The translations under genes and the position numbers were made by a program. DNA of 64,000 bases, from positions 6,366,001 to 6,430,000 of the forward strand of contig BSDZ01000004.1 in NCBI GenBank assembly GCA_030268105.1, given 5' to 3'. This DNA comes from Volvox africanus (Eukaryota; Chlorophyta; Chlorophyceae; Chlamydomonadales; Volvocaceae). The notes under the pieces were generated by a model. It saw only the letters and a program-made list of their open reading frames with translations, did not search any database and was not told the DNA's origin. Positions within the stretch are counted from its first letter, which is position 1, and every line of letters starts with the position of its first letter. Below are positions 12,733 to 26,000 of this stretch, piece by piece.

Positions 12733-15700
12733 TTACTTTCCGAGGTATTCCAACAGCGCATCCATCGACTCCTCGTCCTCTATCTCAATCGCAACGAGAC
12801 CAAGCCGGGGTTGATAACCAGACATACGAAGAAGCGCAGGCTGTATATTTGGTTCGCTCACCGAAACCGATTTCCCGCCAATTTCCAAAGTCGCCGCAAA
12901 TTCCAAATCAGCATCTCGAGTCACCGCTGCGGTCGCCACCTGGACAGCCTCCGCAGCCAGCGGCGGCGGTAACTCCGCAGGCAGTGGCGGCGGCGCCATC
13001 GCCGACCCAGTCAGGTCGGCGCCCTCCTCCCAGCCCCCCTCAAGCTCGATGTCGTGATCGTCGTATACCGTACGAATCATCTGACGCAACTGGGTGTCGT
13101 CGACGGGTGATGTAGATGGTGGCGCCATCGCCTGCGTGTTGTTGTTTTTGTTTCCGTACTGGTCGTAGCAGTCGACCATCCCGTGTACCCATTCCCCACC
13201 CATTCCCATCTCTACGGCAGTGTCGTACGAGCCGATGTAGCCGAAGACGTTGCCGCTGGCGGCGTGTGCCGCCGCCGCCATGGCATGTTGTTGTCTGGCG
13301 GCCGCAGCCTGGGCTTGGAGGATTGCCTTTGGTTGACAAAACAAACAAAGGTGGATGGATGGATAGGTAGATATATAGATAGGTAGATAGATAGTTGGAG
13401 AGATAGTCATGAGCTGTGAAATCATGACATGACATTTCCGTACAAATTTGTTTTTGAATACAAGGACCTTTCCAGGCCAAGATTACCCCGCCCACCCTCA
13501 AAAGTCCGAAGAGCCCTCAAGAGTCCGAAAAGCTAGTTCTTTCATCTCAAGCTACTTTTAATAGGTGCAGAGGGAACATCTCACTCCCGTACCTGCATGT
13601 GCGCCTGCTGCTTCAGCTCCAGCAGTGTCTCTGGCAACGGGTCGAAGCTGGGGAGGGGCGACTGCATAAGCGCGATACTGCCCGGCATGAAGAGAAAGCC
13701 GCGGGGCTCGTGGAAGGCCTGAAAGACGGGGCGAAGTGGCGCGGTAGAGGGATTGGTTCCGGAGTTCCGGAGCGGAGCCCGAAGGCAAGGAGGGTAGAGA
13801 GAGGGGTGGACAAAGAAGCCCTCCTCTTCATGAAAGAAGGGGAGGGGAGGGGTTCGAAAGATACACACACACACCGGTATTATCATCAACACACACACAC
13901 ACCCCTTTCATTACCCTTGAAGGATATATATACATATATATATATTCACTTTAATAATTAATTAATTTGTGTGTATATATATATCTTAATAATCTTAAAT
14001 CTTATCATCTTATAATCTTACTAATTAAAGATTAAATATTATCTTCAATAATATATATATATTTATTATTATATAAAACCCTATATATATTTTTTTCTTT
14101 AATATTAATTAATTCGTGTGTATATATCTTAATAATCTTAAATCTTATAATCTTACTAACCAAAGATTAAATATTATCTTTAATTATCTTTAATAAGAAT
14201 AAATGTCGATAATTATCTTTAAATATTATCTTTAATTAATTTATTTACTTCTGTTCGTTCCATCTTCCACCTGTGGACGTCATCTCACCTTTAGCACGAA
14301 GGGGTGAAGCTCCTCGAATGAGTGCGCGGCGTGGCAGCGTGCCGACATCCGGCAGCCCACACCCGCGAAGATGCGCCCGCAAAAGTGAGTGAAGCGGCCC
14401 TTACGCGGCCGGTCGGCCATCCAATGATCTAAGATGGCCTGAAGGATGGGGGATAGCGGGTCAGGGTATGTGTGTGTGTGTGTATGTGTATGGACGGGGA
14501 AATTGGGGACGGGGACATTGCGGGGATGGAGTGGGATGAGATGGGATTGGAATAAGAACAGAACGCAAAGACGGTCGGTTTCTGTGACCCGTGGGTCCGT
14601 TGTTGCCGTTCTCCTTCTTCCCATACGATTTGCCCCGCCCCCCGCCCCAACTCATTCAGGAAACTACCACCGCTACCACCACAATCCCTGCCCCTTCGTT
14701 ACCTTATCCTCCATGGCGACCTCCACTAGCTTGGAGAAGCGCCAGAGATGCACGTGGTATACGTACAGCGCCCGGGTCCACACCACCTCTAGCGTGGACT
14801 GGCTGTCGAGATGCACTCCAGGGAAGGGCACGAAGCGCGGCGCCGTACCGCCCCTTCGCAGTCCCGCCAGACAGGCATTCCACCGGGAGGCCCACTGCAG
14901 CCGGAGGGGTGTCGAAATTTAGTTTCAAAAAATTGATAAAACTAACATAATACATAATTAGCAAAAATTGAAGTAAAAATAGAAATAAACTTTATTTTAT
15001 TTAATGCATATGTATATGTATATAGAATGTGTAAGGAATAAAATAAGTAATATATTTGTATTCAATATACATAATATGCAATTGATAAAATAAGTAATAT
15101 AATAAATTATTTTAGGTAGGTAGGTGGGATGAGCCAACTTCTGCCTACCTAACCAAATGAACTCCCGTACAGTCAGCTCGAGGTCGAATGGAGATTATGG
15201 AGATAAAGACAACACGAGGTGGAGAGGAAGTTGGTCCCGATGCGCCGGTGAAGCGCACTCCTCCCCAAGTTACCATACGTCACTCGTACGGCCCGATTCG
15301 ACTATGAATGCCGTACGCTGTATTCTGTACTCTATACACTGTATCCCTCACCTGCATATCGTACGCCCGCTTGGGGTTGAACCCCGTACAGACCAGGTAG
15401 TACGATCCACGGTGCACGTGGCACGTCCGGGGTTTGTACGAACACACGTCCCCGTGAAACACATGCCGTAAAAGGCCCAGCACGCCCGCCGTAAACATAT
15501 CTGTAAACATGTTGAGCCGCAGTACGAGCACGCCTCCGGGGCCGAGGTTGTTTGCCATGATGATGAGTTGCGCGATGAGGAGGGCCTTATGTGCGGCGGT
15601 TTCGCTGCCATACACATTGAAGGCGGGGTTGTCTAAATCCGGCAACGTCGTTTCCTTGTGGATCCAGTCCTTGCCGCCGAGGAACGACCCGTCAAGGATG

Positions 15701-17374
15701 ACCAGGTGGCAGGTCCCCACCGGGGGTGCGTCAGGGGCTGCAGGCGACATGAAAGGGTTGGGAAACGGCGTATTTGGGTTTTAAGGTATACGGGAGTGTA
15801 CGACACACAAGCATATACACATACACATACATATACACACATGCATACATACTACATACACACAAACACATATACACATGCACACACATACACACATATG
15901 CACGCACACCCGCACCTGCATTCAGGTGGAGAGCATGTACGGGACATCCGGGAACTCCAACCGCCATGTCCCCCACCCGCACACCCGCCGCCACCGTTGT
16001 GACGTCCACGAAATGAAGCAGGTACTTATCTGTCTGTGTGGTGCCGTACGTTGTGCCGTACGTGGGGATGTTAATAGCGGCCAGGTTGGGTCAGCAGCAC
16101 ATGCAGGAAGCAGGCGACAGGGATTCAGCTCCAGGGAACCTCGACCTCACGGACAGCCATTCGGGGGCAGCCGAGGGTTGCACCACCGTGGGTGTTTTGA
16201 TGCCATGTTTTCTCTTCCGCAATTAATAAATATGATGTGGGTTTAGGGGTTAAGACAGGAAAACACGTACAGAAAAAGACGTATTTTATCAATATCAAGT
16301 AATATTATATCATGTCAAATGATATCATATACATATCTACACATACAAATAATATACATACAGACTATAAGGATGTGTTAAACATTTTTCTTGAATCTCA
16401 ACATTCCAACATTTATTAATGTTTTCGAAGTCTGAAGGGTTCAAAGGATCGGCAACTTAGGGTCAACTCACTCTTCCCCCCGCTCTCCCCCCCTGCTTCT
16501 CCCCCCCCGCACTCTTCCCCCCCCCCCCGCTTCTCCCCCCGCCCCCCCCCGCACTCTCCCCCCACTCTCCCAAGCCGGTGTGCGACTCCTTCCCCCACCT
16601 CCCCCACCTCCAGGGGTATAGCGGGCAAGTGGCCGCCGAGCGCCGGCGGCAAGCTGAAGCCGATGCCCTTTCTCTGGGCTGATCCCGCAGTGAGTGCGTA
16701 CGTGGAGAAGCCGCCCGGGCAGCAACATACGTCCAAGAACTGAAAGGGCTCTTTCCGGCCACCGATGAAGTCACTGTTGCTTTGGTCAATTTCGAACATA
16801 ATGTGTCGCATACGCTGCATGTTTGCGGCAACAGGGGCACAGGGCCGAGGATACTGGCAAAGGAGGCGGGGTGGCGTGGGCTGTGGAGACGAGGCAAGTG
16901 GTGATGGGAAAGGCGGGAAGGGAGGGGGTTAAGGCGGGTATTCGCACGAGGTAGGTGGCTGGACTGCTGGTCCGCGGGAGGCCACTTCCACTGTTTGCTG
17001 CGCCCTTTTTGCTGCGACCCCAACCCCCCACGTAAAACACATGGCCAGCTCCCCCCTTCGTCTCCCACTCCTCCCACCTCCCGCATCTCATGCCGCGTCT
17101 CCTGCCCCGCAGCCGTCTTCTTTCTGGTGGCCTCCATCGCCTGAAACACCGCAGCGCTATTAGCAACTCTTCCGCTGCCGCCGCCGCCACCTCTTCCGTC
17201 AGCATTCCCGCCGCCTCTCGCACCCCGACTCATTTGCTCAAACCCCGGGTCCGCAGTGACTGGCATAGCGCCCGGCATAGCGCCCGGGGCCGGCATCGGC
17301 ATATGTCCGTTGGGCATCTGGCCTATCATTGTCATGGGAACTAAGGGAACAGGAACCATCGGTCCTGGATACAT
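12733..17374 (-). CDS. FtsJ-fold RNA 2'-O-methyltransferase-like protein
   Basis: Eight exons fit with consistent phase: 17374-17078, 16814-16608, 16033-15916, 15737-15352, 14894-14703, 14438-14289, 13718-13593 and 13326-12733, about 689 residues. The N-terminus is Met/Pro/Gly-rich. The S-adenosylmethionine pocket is clear in exon 2 (FLDVCCCPGGFSTYAL, followed by SLPPALGGH), and the Asp of the family appears in LVILDGSF in exon 4. The position usually held by the catalytic lysine reads GGVLVLRLNM, and the final motif reads RGSYYLV without the usual glutamate, so the Lys-Asp-Lys-Glu set looks incomplete. The last exon is Ala/Gln-rich and acidic near its end (EIEDEESMD). Family membership is firm; RNA methyl transfer as the real activity is doubtful and the substrate unknown. 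Introns hold CA/GT microsatellites and AT-rich islands. Divergent from the eS4 gene. Confidence 0.78.
13365..13400. repeat. GATA/GATG tetranucleotide repeat
   Basis: Imperfect GATG/GATA repeats in the last intron of the FtsJ-like gene. Confidence 0.8.
13915..14262. repeat. AT-rich island with a duplicated segment
   Basis: About 350 bases of very low GC inside an intron of the FtsJ-like gene. A segment with the words TATCTTAATAATCTTAAATC and AAAGATTAAATATTATCTT occurs twice, near 13974-14045 and 14122-14180, so it is an imperfect tandem duplication. The contrast with the GC-rich surroundings is abrupt. Confidence 0.8.
14930..15125. repeat. AT-rich intronic island
   Basis: A second AT-rich stretch in the next intron of the same gene, with repeated AAAATAAGTAATAT words and a short TAGG repeat at its right edge. 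Confidence 0.65.
15795..15915. repeat. CA/CATA microsatellite
   Basis: Long CACATA-type tract in an intron of the FtsJ-like gene; on the coding strand it reads TGTG/TATG after the exon 3 donor. Confidence 0.85.
16484..16570. repeat. C-rich low-complexity tract
   Basis: Runs of up to ten or more C residues separated by GC or TTCT, inside the intron after the SAM-binding exon. It gives a long Gly/Arg frame on the minus strand that is not judged to be coding. Confidence 0.8.
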
Positions 17375-19017
17375 CTTGTTGACGGATGGGTCGGCTTCCC
17401 AGTCCCTTATTGCGACTTCCTATAGCCGCCCTCTCGTTGACCCCCCCCCTCGTCGACGCACTAGCGCTTTCCTGCTAATGCAAGAGCTTTTGTGAGGCAC
17501 GATGTTGTCGGCCCTGCCTGCCGTGTGCCGATGTGCTACACTCGCTTTCTTGTGGCTGGTTGTGCACCAGGAGGCGCGCGCGCGTGTGGGTGGTGTATTG
17601 GGATGGGCCGAGATTCACGGAAAATGCACCTGGGCACCGCTGCCTTCGTCTGCTCTTTAGGGGGATGGAGAGGGATGGAGGGGGATGGAGGGCGATAGAA
17701 GGGGAGCAGTGTAGGAAAGGCGCGGAAGACCACGCACGGGGCTTGCTCTGCCGCTGGGCCGAACAATGTGATATCGCCGCTCGTGATGCTGCGACTGTGC
17801 GAAGTTGGACGCTGCTCCGACAGAAATGTTAGTGTAGACTTAACTTATGTGGCTGGCTGTAGATTTTGGGACATGCGGTACAGGGGAGGTTGGTGAGGGA
17901 GCGGGGTTGGTATACGGTTGCGACGCTGACTGGGCGTGAAACGATTCCTGGGCAATTGTCCAGCAACCGACCGATGGATGTTAGACTGAAGCAGTGGGAA
18001 GTTTTAAAGGCAACAATACCTGATTTTGTCTAACGGCTTCGATAAATGACGCCAAAAGCCAATTAAACGTCCCAGATAAGCAAGTCCACAATTCTTTGAT
18101 GATATGGATTTCATTTAGGTGCTCTGAGTATATTTCCGTATGCATGCATTGAGGAAAGGAGGAGCATCTCCAGGTCACGTCGCCTTAGGTTGCCAGTGAA
18201 AAGGATGAGCTCGCGAACCTAAAATAAGATGCAGCTTCGCGTCGCAGTATATAGATATAACGTGGAAGCACAGAGGGAAGAAGCGCGCGAAACTGTGTAG
18301 GATTGAAGCATCGGACGGAGGAGTGTTGGGCTGTTAGTCCCTACCCGACCAGGCAACGGACAAACAGAATACACTCGCTGATGTTCAGTCTATTTGGAAC
18401 TCTGAAACTCGCATCCCACAGACATACGGTTCCAACCATTGTCCGTCTTCAATGTAAGGAGAACAAAAGCTGCAGAAGCGTGACAAGGGACCCGACGGGT
18501 AAAATACGCACGACCGCCCTCTGATAGACGGTCATTTCTCGACCCGACGTATTTTAAAACATTTCAGATTACATCACGGTATTTTGAAGGTCAAACCTTG
18601 ATGCGATGGAAAATAGTACTGTAAGACATGCAAGCGGTTCGGGCAGCGGAAATTGAAGTAGTTGCAGCGGAAATTGAAGCCACCAAGGCTATCGCTCCTA
18701 ACCATGTAATTTATCATTGTTACCACTGCTCTACCAAATGAAACAATTAAAGTAACGAATTATTGAATGGGGGTCTCGACTCGTAGTTTAAGGAACCTAC
18801 TGTGAATTGCTGGCTTATAACTTTCAGCGGACTGAATAGTCACATAGGAATGTGTCAAAATTTGAAGCAAGTAATGGCAGTTTTTTTCGCAGTGCAAAGT
18901 TGGCGGGCCCCTCCTGGAGTTGTCACTGCGGGTGCACAAGTTCCTCCTCAATCTTCTTTTTCTCTCTCTTCCCCGTGGGTTTGTCCTCGTTGATCTGCCG
19001 ACGAGGCTCAACTCAAG
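17375..19017. other. divergent intergenic region (FtsJ-like / eS4)
   Basis: About 1.6 kb between two gene starts. Open frames are short and unlike known proteins. A pyrimidine-rich run immediately before the eS4 start codon (near 18950-18980) resembles ribosomal-protein gene leaders. Confidence 0.5.
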
Positions 19018-21708
19018 ATGGCGCGCGGTCCTAAGAAGCACCTTAAGCGGCTTAATGCCCCCTACCACTGGATGCTTGACAAGCTGAGCGGCATCTTCGT
19101 AAGTCAGATGTTAAATAAGTAGAAATCCACTAGGTAGCTAAGGAGGTTGCGGAAGCTCTGTACTTGGCTCGGCGGCGCAGCGGACAGCGAAATTCGGTTC
19201 TGATATATAGGACGTATCGGCTCACGGCTGGGCTTTCCATGTACTGCCCATTTTATCAATCCAGGCTCCCAAGCCGTCTGCCGGTCCCCATAAGCAGCGC
19301 GAGTGTCTTCCTCTGCTGCTCATCCTGAGGAACCGGCTGAAGTGAGTAACTAAGCAATGTTCGTTGTTTCATACCTATGATCGATGGAGCTTTGAACATT
19401 AGTCCTTCAGAGAATCGCAGCTTTAAAACAGCTATTCACAGCTCGGCGTGGCGGCTTGGACGGCGGGATGTTTGTTACTGAATGCGGGAATGCAGACCAG
19501 CCAAACTACACCAATACCAGCATTCAACAGCGAGTTTAAACAGCGAGACCCGTCACATCGCTTGAGGACCGCATACCCACGGCTCTGCACTTCCACCCTC
19601 AGGTATGCCCTCACCGGCAAGGAGGTTCAGTCGATCCTCATGCAGCGCCTGGTGAAGGTGGATGGCAAGGTCCGCACGGATCATACCTACCCGACTGGTT
19701 TCATGGATGTGATTAGCATTGAGAAGACGGACGAGAACTTCCGCCTGGTGCTGGACACCAAAGGCCGCTTTGTGGTTCACCGCATCAGCAAGGAGGAGGC
19801 CGCCTACAAGCTGTGCAGGGTGAGCAATGTCGGAAGCCCCGAAGGACTGGAAAAGGGACAAAACACAGCACCGGCAGGAGATGCAGCTGCAGAGACATCA
19901 CATGAGAGATGCTTGGAATTACGGCGCCATCAGATTGCGCGCGGGAATAGCCGTTGGTATTAATATCGCCCTTGGGTTTCTGCGGGTCTGGCAACTCTTG
20001 ACATGATGCTATCAACCTTTTCAGGAAATGTGGCAAGTTTGGATTAACCTTGTGTCTGCCGGGGCTTGCCAAGCTTGGCTATCGGAGCTAGTTAATGGGT
20101 GATTCCGTGAAGGTCACTCAGCATTAAGGAACGATAGGGAAGAGGCTCAAATCCGGTGTGCTTGCTGCTTTTAAGGGCTAGCAGGAGAGCGGGAAATGCA
20201 CGGGATAACGGAATCGGGCATTCACTGGCTTTTACTCCCCCTCCGCATGTCACGTTTGCCAGGTTCGCAAGGTTCAGTTCGGCAAGGGCGGTGTGCCGTT
20301 TGTGACGACCCACGACGGCCGCACTATTCGCTATCCGGATCCGGAGGTCAAGGTAAGCGGGCTGTTTCTATAGTTAAAGGCCGCGTGAGAGTGCGGTCGA
20401 TGAGTGGTGTGACAGATGCAGGGGATCTCGCACCTGGAGAGTATCGCACAGGTGCCATCTTAGATATTGCTGGGAGGTGCAGTGTATGGTATCCCTAGCT
20501 TCAAGCTCATTGTACTTTTACGCAAGAGATGTGTTCGTGCTATGCAATTTGGTATCGATTAGGTGGAAGAACGGACGTGAGCCCTAGAGTTGGTGAGGTG
20601 AGCCAGATGTTTCAGTAGCACTGTTATGTACTATATATACTATTCGGGCCGAGATACCAAGGAGGTAATAAGGGGCGGTTGATGCATTCAGCCCAATTTG
20701 TGCGTTTTCGGTCTGCAGAACTGCGCCAGCGCCCGTTGCCACTGTCTACCCTGCTTTCGTGATCACGTGTGGTCACGAGGGCACATTACTCTCGCCTGGG
20801 GGGAGGGGTTGCATCCGGGTGCTCTTTGATTGGGGCCATCAAGGGTTTGGCTTGCGGCCTCTGTGGCGTCTCTGTATGCGGACACTTGTGGGTTTTTTGT
20901 GCCTTAGGGTTTTGTTAGTCTTGTAAACCGAGTTTAGTCCACCGGACCTTTCGGCCTCGCCCTGGACATATCGTCGTCCAGATTTACCTACTGTTAACTC
21001 GACGCGTTTGAGGAAAAGTTGCTGGATGCCTGATCCAGCCAGCACCCTGCCCCAGTCCTTTTGACGTCCGGTTGCACCTCTGAATGGCTTTTCTGTGTGG
21101 GTGCGGTATAGGCGAACGACTCGGTCATGCTGGACATTGAGACCGGCAAGATTAAGGAGTTCGTCAAAAACGATGTGGGCGCCTTGGTGATGGTCACGGG
21201 CGGCCACAATGCCGGCCGCGTGGGCAAGGTTGTCCACAAGGAGAAGCACAAGGTGTGTGGTGGTGGTGGTGGTGATAGCAGATTGTGACGGGTATATGGA
21301 TATATGTGCATATAGGGTAGGGCTTGACTGGCAGTTGGCTAAGCTTGTTTGGGTCGGGTCACTGCCTGCTACCTGTTCCTGATGTCGTCAATGCCACTAC
21401 CCGCGGCTTGCTGACTCTGTTACTCAACCCGAATTCTGCTATTGCGCAATATGCCCCAGTCCCTATCTCAGTCACCGTGGTCAGTCCTTGATATCCTGCC
21501 GGCACTTTCCCCGCGCCCCAAACTGTAGGGTTCGTTCGAAATCGTGCACATTGAGGACGCTGCCGGCAACCGCTTTGCTACCCGCCTGACCAATATTTTC
21601 GTGATCGGCAAGGAGGGCAAGCCACTGATCAGCCTGCCCAAGGGCAAGGGTATCCGCCTGACCATCATCCAGGAGCAGAAGAAGCGCTACGAGGCCGCCA
21701 CTGCGTAA
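19018..21708 (+). CDS. RPS4: 40S ribosomal protein S4 (eS4)
   Basis: Structural protein of the cytosolic small ribosomal subunit. Six exons fit exactly in phase: 19018-19098, 19265-19341, 19603-19819, 20263-20352, 21112-21252 and 21529-21708, giving 261 residues, the normal length. The start [20 protein letters not shown] and the internal [45 protein letters not shown] and [20 protein letters not shown] segments are diagnostic of eS4 with its S4-type RNA-binding and KOW regions. Every donor and acceptor is GT-AG. Strongly conserved, no lesions. A TGTAA signal lies about 400 bases after the stop. Convergent with the DNAJC11-type gene. Confidence 0.97.
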
Positions 21709-23003
21709 ATGCCGCTGGCTTCTGTCGCTGCTTCTTCTTAAGCGTTGGGCTGCTGCTGTGACACGCGGCGATAGCCTCATCCGTGATGTAGTTGCCGCAG
21801 CTATGCTTGCCCCGCTGTGTGGTCTGTCGGGGCCCAGAGGCGTGGAACATTGGGCTGCAGACTGCGAGCCCCGACCCCCGCGATCCTGGTTGCGCCCAGT
21901 CCTGATTGATCTGCAGTGGAATGGACACCGTGCGCAGTTGCGGCTAGAGAGGATAATGAGCAGCTGCAGCATCAGCTGCGGGGTCCTGGCTCTGGACGCG
22001 TTAGCAGACATGGCCGTGTGCTGTCGGGGTGGGCGGGCTGCAACGCGGCGACGGTGGAAGAGAGATCATGAACTCCTCAACCCTTTTTGACGACGTGCAC
22101 AGAGGCGACTCAAGTGTAACGCTCACAAATGCCAAGATCTTGAGCCGTGTGTTGCCGCAGATCGCAAAACACAAATAAATCATTATGTGTTCGGTGAATT
22201 TAAAGTTTTTACCGCTTTAAGCATGACTTATTTCTCCACTCCTCTCCATAAGGTTTTCCCCACGCATCCTTCACTCAACTTAGGCTTCTAAATAAACTGT
22301 AGGCTAAAACCCTGAAAGTCTTAGTGCTAGGGTGCGGTGCGAAAAGTGTGAAGCGGACGATACCGATGAACTCCAATAGCACCACCGCCACCTTGCACAT
22401 GTGGATTCGATTCTTGATGTACCGCGTTTCCAAAGCTGCATCTACGAGTGTACCCTAGTGAAGCTAGTATGCCTGGCCAGTTAAGGCCCACAGTGTTGTG
22501 CGTTAGCTCAGACGCCGCACCCGACCGCCGTTGGGACTCCTCTGTTAGTCCTCTATCCCTTTCCCACAAACCCGCTAAACGTGAGGCAGAAGATGCCTTC
22601 CCAAGGGCCTTATTTCTTCCTATGTCTTGTAGATGTCACAACAATGATTACATCCCCGACCAGCCGACAGCAAGAGGAGGTCAGTGAGGCATATAGGGCA
22701 CTGTGAGGCATCACCTCACAGTTCGTGTCCTCTGTTTTCTTTAGGTCTGTTACAAAGAGACGGCACCGCCATATCAGGGAGCGAGCACCACCTGCAAATT
22801 TGCGGCTCGTGTCAGCTGGGGAGGGACGGCTGCAGTGAATAGGAGACACCGCCGCCTCCGTTGTCACCCGCACACCCATGCAGTTGGAAATTGCACGGGT
22901 GTGCGGGGGTGAGTAGAAGGTACATCTTGGAGGTGGAAGGTCAGGGGGGAAAGCGGGAAGAGGTACTGCTGGCCGACCTGGAATAGATCCCAACGCCTAT
23001 ATC
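21709..23003. other. convergent intergenic region
   Basis: Holds the 3' UTRs of the eS4 gene and of the DNAJC11-type gene. TGTAA occurs on the + strand at 22115-22119 and on the minus strand near 22750. No further gene is supported. Confidence 0.55.
22115..22119 (+). terminator. TGTAA poly(A)-type signal of the eS4 gene
   Basis: TGTAA is the usual polyadenylation signal of volvocine algae. This is the clearest + strand copy after the eS4 stop codon; use is inferred from position only. Confidence 0.45.
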
Positions 23004-26000
23004 CTACCCAGGCCTGGGTGTGACGTCACCGCCAACAGACACTGGCTGTAACAGCAGCTCCGCCAAGCCGTGTACCGCAGCGCCCAGGTGGACCAGCCCT
23101 CGCACTTTCGCCTGCTCCGAAACCACCTCCCCTGCGCCAGGCAACTGCAGCCCGTCCGTGTCATCTACTGTCACCTCATACACTTTAGTACCGTACATAT
23201 ACGATACGTACAACAGCCGGGTTTCGGTGGAACCGGGGGAAGGATCTGCAAACCCCATTTGGTTCTTTTTCGGGACCCCTGGGTGGAGTGTGAGCTTCGA
23301 GTCGGCAACCTGATATTGCAACGCTGCTGTCACTGACAGCCATTGCGGCGGCAACGGTGCCGCGGCATTATCAGCGGCGACAGCCCCGCCGCCGTCCCCA
23401 GCGGCATCCCGACCGCTTGCGGACGCTTCCCCGTGACTAGTGCTTCGGTCCACGGATGCATCCGTCGCCGCCGCGGCCGAGGCTTCACCGCTACCGGTGG
23501 CGGCAGGTGGGGCTGCCGCAAGCACCGCCGCTGCTAGTGCCGCTGCAAGGTCCGGTCCCTCCATGGTGGATGCCGCCGCCGCTGCTGCTGCGGCCGCCGC
23601 GCGCTGCTGCGGCCCGCCCTCCGCCAGGTACTCCTCGACCTTGCCGTACACAGCGTCAAGAACGACCAGGCCACCCGTGGGGCGCTTGGCAGCTTCAGAT
23701 CGCGCCTTCCGACGGGCGACTGGCTCGATGAGCGAGCGCTCCGAGAATGCCTATGGGTCGCGTGAGGGACAAAATCCAACACCCCACATTGAGTCGGAAC
23801 GCAAGAAGTCACCCATATCACATAAGGCCCCATGACTCGGAAAATGATGTCCCCCGGGGCGCTATCTAATACCCTGTGTCCCGGTCTACCCGGTCTACCA
23901 GCACGTGCTCAGATGTGCAACCCTTCCCTCGCTCCAACATCCGTACGGGTTCCCCTCCTCCCCGGGTTGCGACACCGGTTTCCGGATGACGCCACTACTC
24001 CGGTGTATTCACCTCATCATCACAACCCCACTATGTCTTCAGCCCGTGCCCCGCGCCCCCCCTCCCGCCCCCCCCCGCCCTGCCCCAAATAAACCAGACC
24101 TACCCGCCCGTTTCCTGAAGCACCTTTCCCCCCAATAACATCAGTCCACCTGCCCGGCCCATGACATCCCCCGCTCCATCAGCCCCCAGCTTACGGGTAC
24201 TAACAACCTTCCAGCTAAGTAGGACATCTGGGGTGTGGTATACAGCGCCTATCGGCAGGAGAATCCTGCGCCTCAGGCGGGTCCGGTGTCCATGCACACA
24301 CCCCGAAAGCCCACACCCCAAACCCCACCTTCTGCAAAGACTCGCGAATGGCATCTGCGTGCTGCTGCTGCAGCTGACGCTCCCGCCTCTGGCGTTGCCA
24401 CCGGACCAGCGGCCGCACCATGTACCTGACGGCAGGAGGGTCAATGACAGTCGGCAGGCGGAGGCAGAAGCAGGAGAGGTAGCCCCAGACCGGCGACATC
24501 ACGAAAGGTGTGGCATCATGGAATATGAGAACGGTCTGGAAGACACGCAGCTTCTTACAACGTAACTGGTTCCTGCCATCCAGTATGATGCCGCTTGGCG
24601 ATTTCAATCGTCTCCACCCCACCCCACCCCACCCCACCTCACCTCACCTCACCTCACCTCACCTCACCTCACCTCACCTCACCTCACCTCACCTCACCTC
24701 ACCTCACCTCACCTCACCTCACCTCACCTCACCTCACCTCATCTCACCTCACCTCACCCCACCCAACCTCACGTATCCACCTAAATGAAAATGACAATTA
24801 TAAGTCTCCTCCGCGCAGCCAGCCCAACCCGCTTGTACGAGACAAGGGCAAAGATGCAACCCTCTCTAAATACACATGCGGAGTCCGCCGTACTGCCGTA
24901 CTTCCAAACTTCCGAGCTCGGCCCCCGCCAACCTGGATACGACGACGCAAGCCAACGGCGGGAGCAGGTAGGCTGCCGCGAGGGCCTTATAATCCGAGTA
25001 CTGATTGGATAACGTGACGGGGACCTCGAAAGTCTGTCCGCCGCGAACCAGACGACCCTGGAAGCAGGCGTGTGTGTGTGCGTGTGTGTGGTGTGTGGGC
25101 GGGGGAGATGGGGGGTGGGGGGTTGGGAGATGGGGTTTGGAGGAAGGTGGGCAGGGAGGTGGCGGTTTGGGGGATATCGGGGTTTGGGGAAGGTGGGGAT
25201 TGGGCGGAAGGGCAAGGCGAAAAGACGAAAACTACCGAAGCGGCAGGCGTACGGAAACAGAAGGATTAAGAGAGGATGGCACGGGCAGGGGTAGGGGGAG
25301 GTGGAGGTGGAGGTCGGGAAGATAACGGAAAGGGTCTCTCACTGCAACCCACGGGTCACAGCAAACCACTCTGCCGCACAAACTTATCATCACTTTCTTC
25401 GTTAATTTGAGTGAGCTCTTCATCTGAGAGAATTCGTGGTCATGATTCTACAACCTGCTACTCCAACCGCAACCGCAACCGTCATATGCGTCGTCTCAGC
25501 GACCGTTACCGTTACCGCACCACACGTACCTTAACCGCCACTCCCTGGAGCCCAATCACGGAGCCAATATAGCCCGCGGTATTGCGACCCCATTTGCGCC
25601 CCGCTCCCAGCTCCAGGTCAATGCCCGTGTTTCCCGCGCGTGCGATGGCTCTTAGATGTACGGAAGGGCTGACGTGGTAGATCATTTTGGCGGAAAGTGA
25701 CGTCGCGACACCCAATTCCAATTTGCCTAAGGGGGGGAGGGAGACAGCGGGACGAGTGCGACAGAGGAGTAGAGTCCTCAGCTGTGCAGCTGTTCGTGCG
25801 AATAATGCCAATGTCAAATTACTGGGGTGGTGGTGATGGTGGTGGTAGTTAATAATTTGTGTTCCTAAACAACAGCTGTGCTACCAGGTCTCGTGTATTC
25901 GCCCCCATCCTCCCGTCACGTCCCTCCACCGCTTCCTCACCGCTGACAAGGTACTTGGTGCCCCGCTTAGTGATGTTGAAGCTGATGCCCGATGCAGCAG

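Noticed and set aside
17492..17832. Small + strand gene between the FtsJ-like and eS4 genes
   Set aside because: Composition and lack of any conserved motif do not support coding.
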